Shown piece by piece: positions 1 through 5,892 of a DNA stretch of 5,892 nt (within the stretch, counting starts at the first letter, position 1; every line of letters begins with the position of its first letter). Source of the DNA: Thermoanaerobaculia bacterium (GTDB lineage: Bacteria > Acidobacteriota > Thermoanaerobaculia > Multivoradales > UBA5704); contig JAICSG010000281.1 of assembly GCA_025937035.1 (NCBI GenBank), positions 1-5,892 of the forward strand, given 5' to 3'. The position numbers and the translations under genes are program-made. Below the pieces are notes generated by a model. That model did no database searches, had not been told where the DNA came from, and worked only from the letters and a program-made list of their open reading frames with translations.

Positions 1-107
<107 letters not shown>

Positions 108-141
108 TTTCATCTGATCTGGAGACATAGAGGCAGAGGTC

Positions 142-459
142 ATGGTCAACGAGAAGATCCGAATCCGCCTGAAGGCGTTCGACTACCGCATCCTGGACAC
201 GTCGACGCACGAGATCGTCGATACGGCGCGGCGCACGGGCGCCCGGGTGGTGGGGCCGATCCCTCTGCCCACTCACATCTCGCGGTACACCGTGAACCGC
301 TCGCCGCACGTCGACAAGAAGTCGCGGGAGCAGTTCGAGATCCGCACGCACAAGCGGCTGCTCGACATCTTCGAGCCGACCAGCCAGACGGTCGACGCGC
401 TGATGAAGCTGGAGCTGCCGGCCGGCGTCGACGTCGAGATCAAGGCGTTCGGCAAGTAA
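142..459 (+). CDS. rpsJ: 30S ribosomal protein S10 (NusE)
   Basis: The product is 105 residues, close to the usual 102-103. S10 binds the 3' major domain of 16S rRNA in the 30S head. As NusE it also pairs with NusB in antitermination on rRNA operons and contacts NusG, linking transcription to translation. Family marks are [14 protein letters not shown] near the start (residues 6-20), [20 protein letters not shown] (37-56), which forms the base of the long ribosome-binding loop, and the segment [16 protein letters not shown] (61-76). The C-terminal strand ends in [10 protein letters not shown]. The ATG at 142 is preceded by AGAGG at 129-133 with 8-base spacing, and the N-terminus lines up with family members apart from about two extra residues. 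It is the first S10-operon gene and follows tuf after only 34 bases. Confidence 0.98.
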   Translation: MVNEKIRIRLKAFDYRILDTSTHEIVDTARRTGARVVGPIPLPTHISRYTVNRSPHVDKKSREQFEIRTHKRLLDIFEPTSQTVDALMKLELPAGVDVEIKAFGK

Positions 460-487
460 CCGCCTGGGATCGCAAGGAGAGAACGCC

Positions 488-1114
488 ATGGAAGGAATCC
501 TGGGACGCAAAATGGGGATGACCCAGATCTACGTCGAGGACGGGACGGTGATCCCGGTGACGGTGATCCAGGCCGGCCCGTGCCTGGTGGTGCAGCGCAA
601 GACGGTTGACACCGACGGCTACGAGGCGGTGCAGATCGGCCTCGTCGAGGAGAAGCCGGCGAAGCCGAACCAGCCGCAGAAGGGGCACTTCGCCAAGGCC
701 GGCGTGGCGCCGGTCCGCAAGGTCGAGGAGTTCCGCCTCGACTCCGGCGAGGAGCTCAAGGCCGGCGACGAGGTCAAGGCCTCGATGTTCAACGAGAAGG
801 ACTACGTGGACGTGGTCGGCACCAGCAAGGGCAAGGGCTTTCAGGGCGTCATGAAGCGCCACAACTTCGCCGGCGGCCGCGGCTCGCACGGCTCGATGTT
901 CCACCGCGCGCCGGGCTCGATCGGCTCCTCCGCCTACCCCTCCCGCGTCTTCAAGGGGATGCGGATGACCGGCCGGATGGGCGGCGAGCGGGTGACGACC
1001 AAGAACCTGCAGATCGTCAAGGTCGACGCCGAGCAGAACCTGATCTACGTGCGGGGCGCCGTGCCGGGACCGAGGTCCGGCTACGTGGCGATCCGGCGGG
1101 CGAAGCGGGGCTGA
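488..1114 (+). CDS. rplC: 50S ribosomal protein L3
   Basis: The product is 208 residues, about the same as the 209 of E. coli L3. L3 is an early assembly protein that binds near the 3' end of 23S rRNA, and its long loop reaches toward the peptidyl transferase centre. The N-terminus [20 protein letters not shown], the segment GHFAKAGV (residues 66-73), [19 protein letters not shown] (109-127), and [20 protein letters not shown] (141-160) followed by GRMGGERVT are diagnostic. Where E. coli has GQNQTPG, including Gln150 methylated by PrmB, this protein has GSSAYPS with Ala149 at the aligned position, so that modification cannot occur here. The ATG at 488 follows a strong AAGGAGAG at 474-481. The TGA stop lies in the 5' arm of a hairpin leading to rplD. 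Confidence 0.98.
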   Translation: MEGILGRKMGMTQIYVEDGTVIPVTVIQAGPCLVVQRKTVDTDGYEAVQIGLVEEKPAKPNQPQKGHFAKAGVAPVRKVEEFRLDSGEELKAGDEVKASMFNEKDYVDVVGTSKGKGFQGVMKRHNFAGGRGSHGSMFHRAPGSIGSSAYPSRVFKGMRMTGRMGGERVTTKNLQIVKVDAEQNLIYVRGAVPGPRSGYVAIRRAKRG

Positions 1115-1130
1115 GCGCGAAGCGCGCTTA
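1112..1130 (+). promoter_or_regulatory. Hairpin over the rplC stop, next to the rplD ribosome binding site
   Basis: Bases 1112-1119 can pair with 1123-1130, giving an 8-bp stem (one G-U pair, five G-C pairs) around an AAG loop at 1120-1122. The 5' arm begins with the rplC stop codon TGA. The 3' arm ends one base before the rplD Shine-Dalgarno GAGGA (1131-1135). There is no following T-run, so it is not an intrinsic terminator. A possible role is to modulate re-initiation at rplD after rplC termination, or to act as an RNase or processing stop. A regulatory role is inference; in GC-rich DNA a short GCGC repeat like this can also be chance. Confidence 0.35.
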
Positions 1131-1143
1131 GAGGATCAAACCG

Positions 1144-1770
1144 ATGAAAATTGCCGTCAAGAATTTCGACAACCAGCAGGTGCGCGAGATCGACCTCCCC
1201 GAGGAGATCTTCGGCTACCCGTACAAGCAGCACCTGATCCACGAGGCCGTGCAGGCCTACCTCGCGGGGCTGCGGCGGGGCACCCACAAGGTGAAGAACC
1301 GCTCGGAGGTCTCCGGCTCGGGGCGCAAGCTCTGGCGCCAGAAGGGGACCGGCCGCGCCCGCACCAAGGACATCCGCAACCCGAAGTGGCGCAAGGGCGG
1401 CACGGTGCACGGCCCGGTGCCGCACAGCCACGCCAAGGACCTGTCGCGGCGGGAGAAGAAGAACGCGCTCAAGTCGGCGCTGTCGCGCAAGCTCGCCGAT
1501 CAGGAGATCGTCGTCGTCGACAGCCTCGAGGTGAGCAACCACAAGACCCGGGAGCTGCTCGCCCGCCTCGGCAAGATCGGGGTCTCGGGCAAGAAGGCCC
1601 TGCTGGTCGACAGCCTCGACAATCAGGCGCTGGCCCTCGCGGCGCGCAACGTCAAGGCGCTGAAGACGGTCGACGCGCTGGCGGTCAACGTGTATGACGT
1701 GGTGGACCGCTCGCTCCTCGTGGTCAGCGAGGACGCGCTGAGCCGTCTGGTGGAGGTGCTGGCGAAATGA
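1144..1770 (+). CDS. rplD: 50S ribosomal protein L4
   Basis: The product is 208 residues (E. coli 201). L4 is an assembly-initiating 23S rRNA protein whose extended loop lines the peptide exit tunnel next to L22. In enterobacteria it also represses the S10 operon by attenuation and translational control. The tunnel loop is clear at about residues 46-95: GTHKVKNRSEVSGSGRKLWR, then QKGTGRARTKDIRNPKWRKG and GTVHGP. Lys67 in WRQKGTGRAR aligns with E. coli Lys63, a macrolide-resistance position, and is unchanged. Leu63 replaces the proline of the common KPWRQKG motif. The C-terminal globular domain has LAARNVKALKTVDALAVNVYD. The start ATG at 1144 has GAGGA at 1131-1135. The gene ends in an ATGA overlap with rplW, a sign of translational coupling. 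Confidence 0.98.
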   Translation: MKIAVKNFDNQQVREIDLPEEIFGYPYKQHLIHEAVQAYLAGLRRGTHKVKNRSEVSGSGRKLWRQKGTGRARTKDIRNPKWRKGGTVHGPVPHSHAKDLSRREKKNALKSALSRKLADQEIVVVDSLEVSNHKTRELLARLGKIGVSGKKALLVDSLDNQALALAARNVKALKTVDALAVNVYDVVDRSLLVVSEDALSRLVEVLAK

Positions 1771-2057
1771 GGACGCAGGAGATCATCCGCCGTCCGCTGA
1801 TCACCGAGAAGTCGACGGAGCAGCGGGAAGAGGGGAACGTCGTCGCGTTCGAAGTGGCGCGGGACGCCAACAAGATCCAGGTCAAGCGCGCGGTCGAGGC
1901 CCAGTTCAAGGTCAAGGTCGCCGACGTCCGGATCGCCAACTGCCACGGCAAGGTGCGGCGGCAGGGGCGTTTCGTCGGTCGCCGCCCGGACTGGAAGAAA
2001 GCCTACGTGCGGCTCGCCGAGGGCGAGAAGCCGATCGAGTTCTTCGAGGGGATGTAA
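1767..2057 (+). CDS. rplW: 50S ribosomal protein L23
   Basis: The product is 96 residues, normal for L23 (about 95-100). L23 sits at the rim of the polypeptide exit tunnel and is the docking site for trigger factor and the signal recognition particle. The N-terminal IIRRPLITEKSTEQREEGNV matches the family IIxxPxxTEKs signature. It is followed by VVAFEVARDANKIQVKRAVE (residues 25-44), VKVADVRIANCHGKVRRQGR (49-68), and the positively charged RNA-binding loop GRRPDWKKAYVRL (71-83). The trigger-factor docking glutamate of E. coli (Glu18, in exposed loop VSEKAS) plausibly corresponds to the glutamates around residues 14-22, but I cannot align it exactly by eye. The start ATG overlaps the rplD stop (ATGA at 1767-1770). 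A strong GGAGGTG at 1752-1758 lies inside rplD with 8-base spacing. Confidence 0.98.
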   Translation: MRTQEIIRRPLITEKSTEQREEGNVVAFEVARDANKIQVKRAVEAQFKVKVADVRIANCHGKVRRQGRFVGRRPDWKKAYVRLAEGEKPIEFFEGM

Positions 2058-2060
2058 GCG

Positions 2061-2888
2061 ATGCCGATCAAGCAGAGAAAGCCGATCAACAACTCGAGCC
2101 GGTTCCAGACCCACCTGACGTTCGACGAGATCACCCGGACGACTCCGGAGAAGTCTCTCACCAAGGGGAAGGCGAAGTCCGGCGGGCGCAACAACCGCGG
2201 CCAGCTCACCTCGTGGTGGCGCGGCGGCGGCCACAAGCAGCGCTACCGCGTCATCGACTTCAAGCGCGACAAGCACGGCGTGCCGGCCAAGGTCGCGACG
2301 GTCGAGTACGACCCGAACCGCTCGGCGCGCATCGCCCTGCTGCACTACGCGGACGGCGAGAAGCGCTACATCATCTGGCCGGACGGCCTGAAGGTGGGCT
2401 CCGAGGTGATGTCGGGCGAGAACGCCGAGGTCAACGTCGGCAACGCTCTCCCCCTGCGCAAGATCCCGCTGGGCACGGTGGTCCACAACATCGAGCTCAA
2501 GATCGGCAAGGGGGGCCAGATGGTCCGCTCGGCCGGCGGCGGCGCGCAGCTGATGGCCCGCGAGGGCGGCTGGGCGCAGGTCAAGCTCCCCTCGGGCGAG
2601 GTGCGGCGGGTGCACGTCGAGTGCTACGCCACCGTCGGCCAGGTGGGCAACCTGGAGCACGAGAACGTCTCCATCGGCAAGGCGGGGCGCAACCGCTGGC
2701 TGGGCTGGAAGCCCCACAACCGCGGCGTCACCATGAACCCGGTCGACCACCCGATGGGCGGCGGCGAGGGCCGGACCTCCGGCGGACGCCACCCCACGAC
2801 CCCCTGGGGCGTGCCGACCAAGGGTTACAAGACCCGTAACAACAAGCGCACGGACCCGATGGTCGTCCGCCGCCGGAACAAGAAGTAG
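2061..2888 (+). CDS. rplB: 50S ribosomal protein L2
   Basis: The product is 275 residues (E. coli 273). L2 is needed for subunit association, tRNA binding and peptidyl transferase activity, and contacts 23S rRNA domain IV. The N-terminal part has [20 protein letters not shown] (residues 39-58) followed by [15 protein letters not shown], then [11 protein letters not shown] (83-93). The SH3-like second domain has [20 protein letters not shown] (138-157) and the C-terminal signature [20 protein letters not shown] (222-241). His230 in this motif aligns with E. coli His229, the residue tied to peptidyl transferase function. Unlike E. coli it has Trp-Trp in place of the Arg-His of TSRHRGGG-type sequences, and Met instead of His in HPHGGG. 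The ATG is three bases after the rplW stop, with GAGGGG at 2046-2051 inside rplW as the ribosome binding site. Confidence 0.98.
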   Translation: MPIKQRKPINNSSRFQTHLTFDEITRTTPEKSLTKGKAKSGGRNNRGQLTSWWRGGGHKQRYRVIDFKRDKHGVPAKVATVEYDPNRSARIALLHYADGEKRYIIWPDGLKVGSEVMSGENAEVNVGNALPLRKIPLGTVVHNIELKIGKGGQMVRSAGGGAQLMAREGGWAQVKLPSGEVRRVHVECYATVGQVGNLEHENVSIGKAGRNRWLGWKPHNRGVTMNPVDHPMGGGEGRTSGGRHPTTPWGVPTKGYKTRNNKRTDPMVVRRRNKK

Positions 2889-2901
2889 AGGAGCCGAGGA
2901 C

Positions 2902-3189
2902 ATGTCGCGTTCACTGAAGAAGGGCTACTTCATCGACGGCCATCTCGCCGACAAGGTGATGGCGATGAACGACCGGGGCGAGAAGCGGGTGATCAGGACC
3001 TGGTCGCGGCGCTCGACGGTCATCCCGGAGATGGTCGGCCACACGATCGCGGTGCACAACGGGACGAAGTTCATCCCGGTCTACGTCAGCGAGAACATGG
3101 TGGGCCACAAGCTGGGCGAGTTCGCCATGACCCGCACCTTCCGCGGCCACAGCGGCAAGAAGGTCGAGAAGGGGGCCCGTCCCCGGTGA
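2902..3189 (+). CDS. rpsS: 30S ribosomal protein S19
   Basis: The product is 95 residues, close to the usual 92-93. S19 binds 16S rRNA in the 30S head together with S13, and its C-terminal tail reaches toward the A- and P-site tRNAs. The whole chain is typical: [19 protein letters not shown] at the start, [20 protein letters not shown] (residues 31-50), [20 protein letters not shown] (51-70), then [20 protein letters not shown] (71-90). The motif [20 protein letters not shown] is the family signature. The ATG at 2902 is served by AGAGGAG at 2887-2893, which begins inside the rplB stop codon, with 8-base spacing. A second purine run, GAGGA at 2896-2900, is too close to the start to be the main site. 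The basic tail ends KGARPR. Confidence 0.98.
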   Translation: MSRSLKKGYFIDGHLADKVMAMNDRGEKRVIRTWSRRSTVIPEMVGHTIAVHNGTKFIPVYVSENMVGHKLGEFAMTRTFRGHSGKKVEKGARPR

Positions 3190-3202
3190 GGGGGTGGGGC
3201 AC

Positions 3203-3210
3203 GAGGAGAG
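3203..3210 (+). promoter_or_regulatory. Ribosome binding site that fixes the rplV start
   Basis: GAGGAGAG lies five bases before the ATG at 3216. An in-frame GTG at 3186, overlapping the rpsS stop, would give ten more residues (beginning [10 protein letters not shown]). Those extra residues do not resemble the L22 N-terminus, and this purine-rich site would then lie inside the coding region. The ATG start is therefore preferred. Confidence 0.8.
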
Positions 3211-3215
3211 AAGAC

Positions 3216-3572
3216 ATGGAAGCAATCGCGCGGCTTCGTTATGCGCAGGGCTCGGCCCAGAAGATGCGCCTGGTGGCGGACCTGATCCGGGGCAAGGGCG
3301 TGCAGGAGGCGGTGAACCTCCTCACCGTGACCCACAAGGTGGCGGCCAAGCACGTCCAGAAGTGCCTCAAGTCGGCCATCGCCAACGCCGAGAACCGGGA
3401 AGACCACGTGGACGTCGACCGCCTGTTCGTCAAGGAGGTCTTCGTCGACGGCGGCCCGACCATGAAGCGGGTGCGTCCCGCGCCGATGGGCCGGGCGTTC
3501 CGGGTCCTCAAGCGCTACAGCCACATCACCATCAAGCTCGACACCCGCAAGGGCGACGGCAAGGGCAAGTAG
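3216..3572 (+). CDS. rplV: 50S ribosomal protein L22
   Basis: From the ATG at 3216 the product is 118 residues, slightly longer than the typical 110. L22 binds all 23S rRNA domains, and its beta-hairpin lines the exit tunnel opposite L4, where macrolide-resistance changes are known in other bacteria. The N-terminus [20 protein letters not shown], then [16 protein letters not shown], matches the family pattern of a strand followed by (S/A)[19 protein letters not shown] is the conserved central helix. The hairpin is in [20 protein letters not shown], and [13 protein letters not shown] closes the fold. The extra length is a short basic Gly/Lys tail (GDGKGK). An upstream GTG at 3186 is rejected because the ribosome binding site at 3203-3210 points to the ATG. 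The stop codon overlaps the AGGAG used by rpsC. Confidence 0.96.
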   Translation: MEAIARLRYAQGSAQKMRLVADLIRGKGVQEAVNLLTVTHKVAAKHVQKCLKSAIANAENREDHVDVDRLFVKEVFVDGGPTMKRVRPAPMGRAFRVLKRYSHITIKLDTRKGDGKGK

Positions 3573-3575
3573 GAG
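3571..3575 (+). promoter_or_regulatory. Ribosome binding site for the GTG start of rpsC
   Basis: AGGAG begins within the rplV stop codon (3570-3572) and sits six bases before GTG 3582. It supports the GTG as the rpsC start, the only non-ATG start I accept in this window. The overlap with the rplV stop suggests coupled translation. Confidence 0.75.
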
Positions 3576-3581
3576 ACGATC

Positions 3582-4232
3582 GTGGGTCAGAAAGTCCACC
3601 CGTACGGGTTCCGGCTCGTCTATAACAAGACCTGGCACTCGCGCTGGTACGGCGAGGCGAAATACGCCGATACGCTGCACGAGGACCTGAGGCTGCGCCG
3701 GCGGCTGAAGAGCCGCCTCGGCCACGCCGGGGTGTCGGAGATCGACATCGAGCGCGCCGCCGACAAGCTGCGGGTCACCATCTACACCTCGCGCCCGGGG
3801 ATCATCATCGGCCGCCGCGGCGCCGAGGTCGACAAGCTGCGCGACGATCTCCAGAAGGAGATGGGCCGCGAGGTCCACATCAACATCCAGGAGATCCAGC
3901 GGCCGGAGCTCGACGCGCAGCTCGTCGCCGAGTCGATCGCCGGGCAGCTCGAGCGTCGCGTCTCCTTCCGCCGGGCGATGAAGAAGGCCATGGAGTCCGC
4001 CTTCCGCTTCGGCGCCAAGGGGGTCAAGATCATGGTCTCCGGCCGCCTGGGCGGCGCCGAGATCGCGCGCTCCGAGTGGTATCAGGAGGGGCGCCTGCCG
4101 CTCCACACCCTCAAGGCCGACATCGACTACGGGTTCGGCGAGGCGCGCACCACCTACGGGGTGATCGGCGTCAAGGTGTGGGTCTACAAGGGGGACCTCC
4201 TCAAGGAGAAGGGCCGCCGCGCCACGGCGTAG
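3582..4232 (+). CDS. rpsC: 30S ribosomal protein S3
   Basis: The product is 216 residues, inside the family range (about 206-233). S3 lies at the mRNA entry tunnel in the 30S head and, with S4 and S5, forms the ribosomal mRNA helicase. The start is GTG, supported by AGGAG at 3571-3575 and by the classic N-terminus [12 protein letters not shown]. The KH type II domain shows [17 protein letters not shown] (residues 71-87), with the GxxG loop GRRG at 77-80. The C-terminal domain has [20 protein letters not shown] (128-147), [20 protein letters not shown] (152-171) and [19 protein letters not shown]. Arg130, Arg131 and Lys134 align with the helicase residues Arg131, Arg132 and Lys135 of E. coli. 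The sequence ends [15 protein letters not shown] plus a short basic tail. Confidence 0.98.
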   Translation: MGQKVHPYGFRLVYNKTWHSRWYGEAKYADTLHEDLRLRRRLKSRLGHAGVSEIDIERAADKLRVTIYTSRPGIIIGRRGAEVDKLRDDLQKEMGREVHINIQEIQRPELDAQLVAESIAGQLERRVSFRRAMKKAMESAFRFGAKGVKIMVSGRLGGAEIARSEWYQEGRLPLHTLKADIDYGFGEARTTYGVIGVKVWVYKGDLLKEKGRRATA

Positions 4233-4267
4233 GCACCAGGCGCTTGTAAGCGGGAGAAATTACGACC

Positions 4268-4687
<420 letters not shown>

Positions 4688-4691
4688 GCAA

Positions 4692-4883
4692 ATGAAGGCT
4701 GCACAGATGCGCGATCAGACGACGGAGGAGCTGCAGGACCGCGAGCGCGATCTCGCCGAGCAGCTCTTCGCCCTGCGCCTGCAGAAGGTCACCGGCCAGC
4801 TCGAGAAGCCGGCCCGCGTGAAGCAGGTGCGCAAGGACCTCGCGAGGGTCCTCACCATCCTGCACGAGCGGCAGGGCAAGTAG
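4692..4883 (+). CDS. rpmC: 50S ribosomal protein L29
   Basis: The product is 63 residues, the standard L29 length (60-70). L29 is a small two-helix protein beside L23 at the exit of the peptide tunnel. The family signature is complete: an N-terminal helix of about residues 10-30 ([20 protein letters not shown]), then [20 protein letters not shown] (residues 28-47) and [14 protein letters not shown]. The ATG at 4692 lies four bases after the rplP stop. The GAGGTG ribosome binding site at 4681-4686 overlaps the end of rplP, again suggesting coupled translation. The stop codon TAG overlaps the AGGAG used by rpsQ. Confidence 0.97.
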   Translation: MKAAQMRDQTTEELQDRERDLAEQLFALRLQKVTGQLEKPARVKQVRKDLARVLTILHERQGK

Positions 4884-4886
4884 GAG
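4882..4886 (+). promoter_or_regulatory. Ribosome binding site supporting the long rpsQ start
   Basis: AGGAG overlaps the rpmC stop and lies nine bases before the ATG at 4896. I see no comparable site before an in-frame start nearer to the conserved S17 core. The first in-frame GTG codons after this ATG either lie inside the extension (Val5) or inside the conserved GRVVS segment. The N-terminal extension of S17 is therefore probably translated. Confidence 0.75.
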
Positions 4887-4895
4887 CGACGATTT

Positions 4896-5216
4896 ATGGC
4901 CAATACAGTGGCTGAGACGACGACTGACACGACGGGCACGCAGGAGACCGCTCCGGCCGCTCCGGACCGGGGCCGCCGGCAGGTCAAGACGGGCCGCGTG
5001 GTGAGCAACAAGATGAACAAGACGGTGGTGGTGGAGGTGGCGGACACGTTCACCCACCGGCTCTACCACCGGACGATCAAGAAGACCAAGAAGTTCCACG
5101 CCCACGACGAGGAGAACCGGTGCAACGTCGGCGACGTGGTGGAGATCGTCTCCAGCCGCCCGCTGTCGAAGACCAAGCGCTGGCGGGTCCGTGAGATCGT
5201 GAAGCGGGCCGAGTAA
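4896..5216 (+). CDS. rpsQ: 30S ribosomal protein S17 with an N-terminal extension
   Basis: The product is 106 residues against 84 for E. coli S17. S17 is an OB-fold protein that binds helices of the 16S rRNA 5' and central domains early in 30S assembly. The conserved core starts near residue 28: [20 protein letters not shown], later [20 protein letters not shown] (residues 60-79), then [20 protein letters not shown] (80-99). DVVEIxxxRPLSKTKxW is the family signature. The first 24 or so residues are additional. They contain eight threonines within residues 4-18, four acidic residues (Glu7, Asp11, Glu17, Asp24), an APAAP stretch and no Lys or Arg before Arg25, so the segment is probably disordered and acidic. 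Its codons include several A/T-ending ones (AAT, ACA, ACT, GCT) that are scarce in the neighbouring genes. The ATG has AGGAG at 4882-4886. Confidence 0.97.
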   Translation: MANTVAETTTDTTGTQETAPAAPDRGRRQVKTGRVVSNKMNKTVVVEVADTFTHRLYHRTIKKTKKFHAHDEENRCNVGDVVEIVSSRPLSKTKRWRVREIVKRAE

Positions 5217-5229
5217 GGGGTTTGAGACC

Positions 5230-5598
5230 ATGATCCAGATGGGAACGATTCTCGACGTGGCGGACAATTCGGGCGCCAAGAAGATCTCCTGCATCCACCT
5301 GCGGGGCGGCTCGGCGGGCCAGTACGGGCGCCTGGGCGACGTCATCACCGCCTCGGTCAAGGAGGCGTCGCCGGACGGCACCGTGAAGAAGGGGCAGGTG
5401 GTCAAGGCGGTGATCGTGCGGACCGTCAAGGAGCAGCGGCGCAAGGACGGCAGCTACATCCGCTTCGACCAGAACTCGGCCGTCCTGGTCAACGACGCCG
5501 GCGAGCCGATCGGCACCCGCGTCTTCGGCCCGGTGGCGCGGGAGCTGCGCGAGCGGCGGTTCATGAAGATCGTCTCCCTGGCGCCGGAGGTCATTTGA
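5230..5598 (+). CDS. rplN: 50S ribosomal protein L14
   Basis: The product is 122 residues, exactly the usual bacterial L14 length. L14 sits on the 50S subunit interface, forms inter-subunit bridge contacts with 16S rRNA and is the binding site for the silencing factor RsfS. It begins [20 protein letters not shown], the standard N-terminus. [20 protein letters not shown] (residues 44-63) followed by [20 protein letters not shown] (64-83), and then [20 protein letters not shown] (84-103) and [19 protein letters not shown], match the family throughout. The ATG is preceded by AAGGGG at 5215-5220, overlapping the rpsQ stop, with 9-base spacing. In E. coli rplN opens the separate spc operon. Here only 13 bases separate it from rpsQ and I see no promoter, so it is probably read from the same transcript. 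Confidence 0.98.
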   Translation: MIQMGTILDVADNSGAKKISCIHLRGGSAGQYGRLGDVITASVKEASPDGTVKKGQVVKAVIVRTVKEQRRKDGSYIRFDQNSAVLVNDAGEPIGTRVFGPVARELRERRFMKIVSLAPEVI

Positions 5599-5599
5599 A

Positions 5600-5892
5600 A
5601 TGAAGGCGAAAGTGAAGAAGAACGACCAGGTGCTCGTGACGACGGGCAAGGACCGCGGCGCCCGCGGCCGGGTTCTGCGGGTCCTCGCCAGCGAGGGCAA
5701 GGCCGTCGTCGAGCGCGTGAACATGATCAAGCGGCACACCCGGCCGAACCCCAACAAGGGGATCCAGGGGGGCATCCTCGAGCGCGAGGCGCCGATCCAG
5801 ATCTCCAATTTGAAGGTCGTCTGCCCGGAGTGCGGCAAGCCCTCGCGGCTGGGCCGCCAGCGGCTCGACGATGGGCGCGGCGTCCGGGTGTG
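5600..5892 (+). CDS. rplX: 50S ribosomal protein L24 (3' end cut by the window)
   Basis: The frame is open from ATG 5600 to the window edge: 97 full codons plus two bases, with no stop. L24 is one of the two assembly-initiator proteins of the 50S and lies near the tunnel exit. The N-terminus [20 protein letters not shown] then [20 protein letters not shown] carries the KOW motif (about residues 6-33). [20 protein letters not shown] (41-60) and [20 protein letters not shown] (61-80) are also typical. Cys75 and Cys78 form the CPxCGKPSR half of a zinc-ribbon-like tail. In many relatives a second cysteine pair follows DGxxVRV, which is where this window stops; the last two bases TG could begin a TGC or TGT cysteine codon. 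The start is one base after the rplN stop, with GGAGG at 5586-5590. Confidence 0.95.
   Translation, partial: MKAKVKKNDQVLVTTGKDRGARGRVLRVLASEGKAVVERVNMIKRHTRPNPNKGIQGGILEREAPIQISNLKVVCPECGKPSRLGRQRLDDGRGVRV

Noticed and set aside
1623..2903. Long open frame on the minus strand (426 residues) antisense to rplD, rplW and rplB
   Set aside because: It lies wholly opposite well-identified ribosomal genes. Its translation is a low-complexity Arg/Leu/Ala/Val/Asp mixture, as expected for the complement of GC-rich codons, and it resembles no family I know.
3186..3215. Upstream GTG start for rplV overlapping the rpsS stop
   Set aside because: It would add ten residues unlike any L22 N-terminus, and the GAGGAGAG ribosome binding site lies downstream of it, five bases before the ATG at 3216.
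3081..4106. Minus-strand open frame of 341 residues opposite rpsS, rplV and rpsC
   Set aside because: Same reasoning: a GC-rich antisense shadow, biased Leu/Asp/Arg/Ala/Val composition and no recognisable domain.
4241..4252. Short inverted repeat CGCTTGTAAGCG in the rpsC-rplP gap
   Set aside because: At most four stable base pairs around a four-base loop and no T-run. Too weak to call a terminator or a regulatory hairpin, though it sits just before the rplP ribosome binding site.
5077..5838. Minus-strand open frame of 253 residues opposite rpsQ, rplN and rplX
   Set aside because: It is covered by three conserved + strand genes and its translation shows no domain. The complement of GC-rich coding DNA often stays open this long.

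Overview
This window is a compact run of bacterial translation genes, all on the + strand. It holds the 3' end of tuf (EF-Tu), then rpsJ-rplC-rplD-rplW-rplB-rpsS-rplV-rpsC-rplP-rpmC-rpsQ (the complete S10 operon order), then rplN and the 5' part of rplX (the start of the spc operon). It is ordinary core-genome DNA. I found no mobile element, CRISPR array, RNA gene, defence gene or other accessory system.

The organism is a GC-rich bacterium: third codon positions are overwhelmingly G or C and most genes have purine-rich Shine-Dalgarno sequences. Several features fit the Acidobacteriota or the former deltaproteobacterial groups better than gamma- or betaproteobacteria: the L3 segment with [15 protein letters not shown]2 with [17 protein letters not shown]4 with the WRKGGTVHGP segment, a two-cysteine L24, and tuf directly in front of rpsJ. 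This assignment comes from remembered family patterns, not from a search, and should be treated as tentative.

Layout: 1-107 tuf end; 142-3189 rpsJ, rplC, rplD, rplW, rplB, rpsS; 3216-4883 rplV, rpsC, rplP, rpmC; 4896-5598 rpsQ, rplN; 5600-5892 rplX, cut by the window edge. The largest gap is 35 bases (rpsC-rplP), rplD and rplW overlap in an ATGA, and rplN and rplX are one base apart. I see no promoter or intrinsic terminator inside the window. Transcription most likely enters from the str-type genes upstream (usually rpsL-rpsG-fusA-tuf) and continues into rplE and beyond.

The products assemble into both ribosomal subunits: S10, S19, S3 and S17 in the 30S; L3, L4, L23, L2, L22, L16, L29, L14 and L24 in the 50S. 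Points worth a second look are small: a Thr-rich acidic N-terminal extension on S17, no space for an E. coli-type S10 leader, loss of the glutamine that PrmB methylates in L3, and a hairpin that contains the rplC stop codon and abuts the rplD ribosome binding site.
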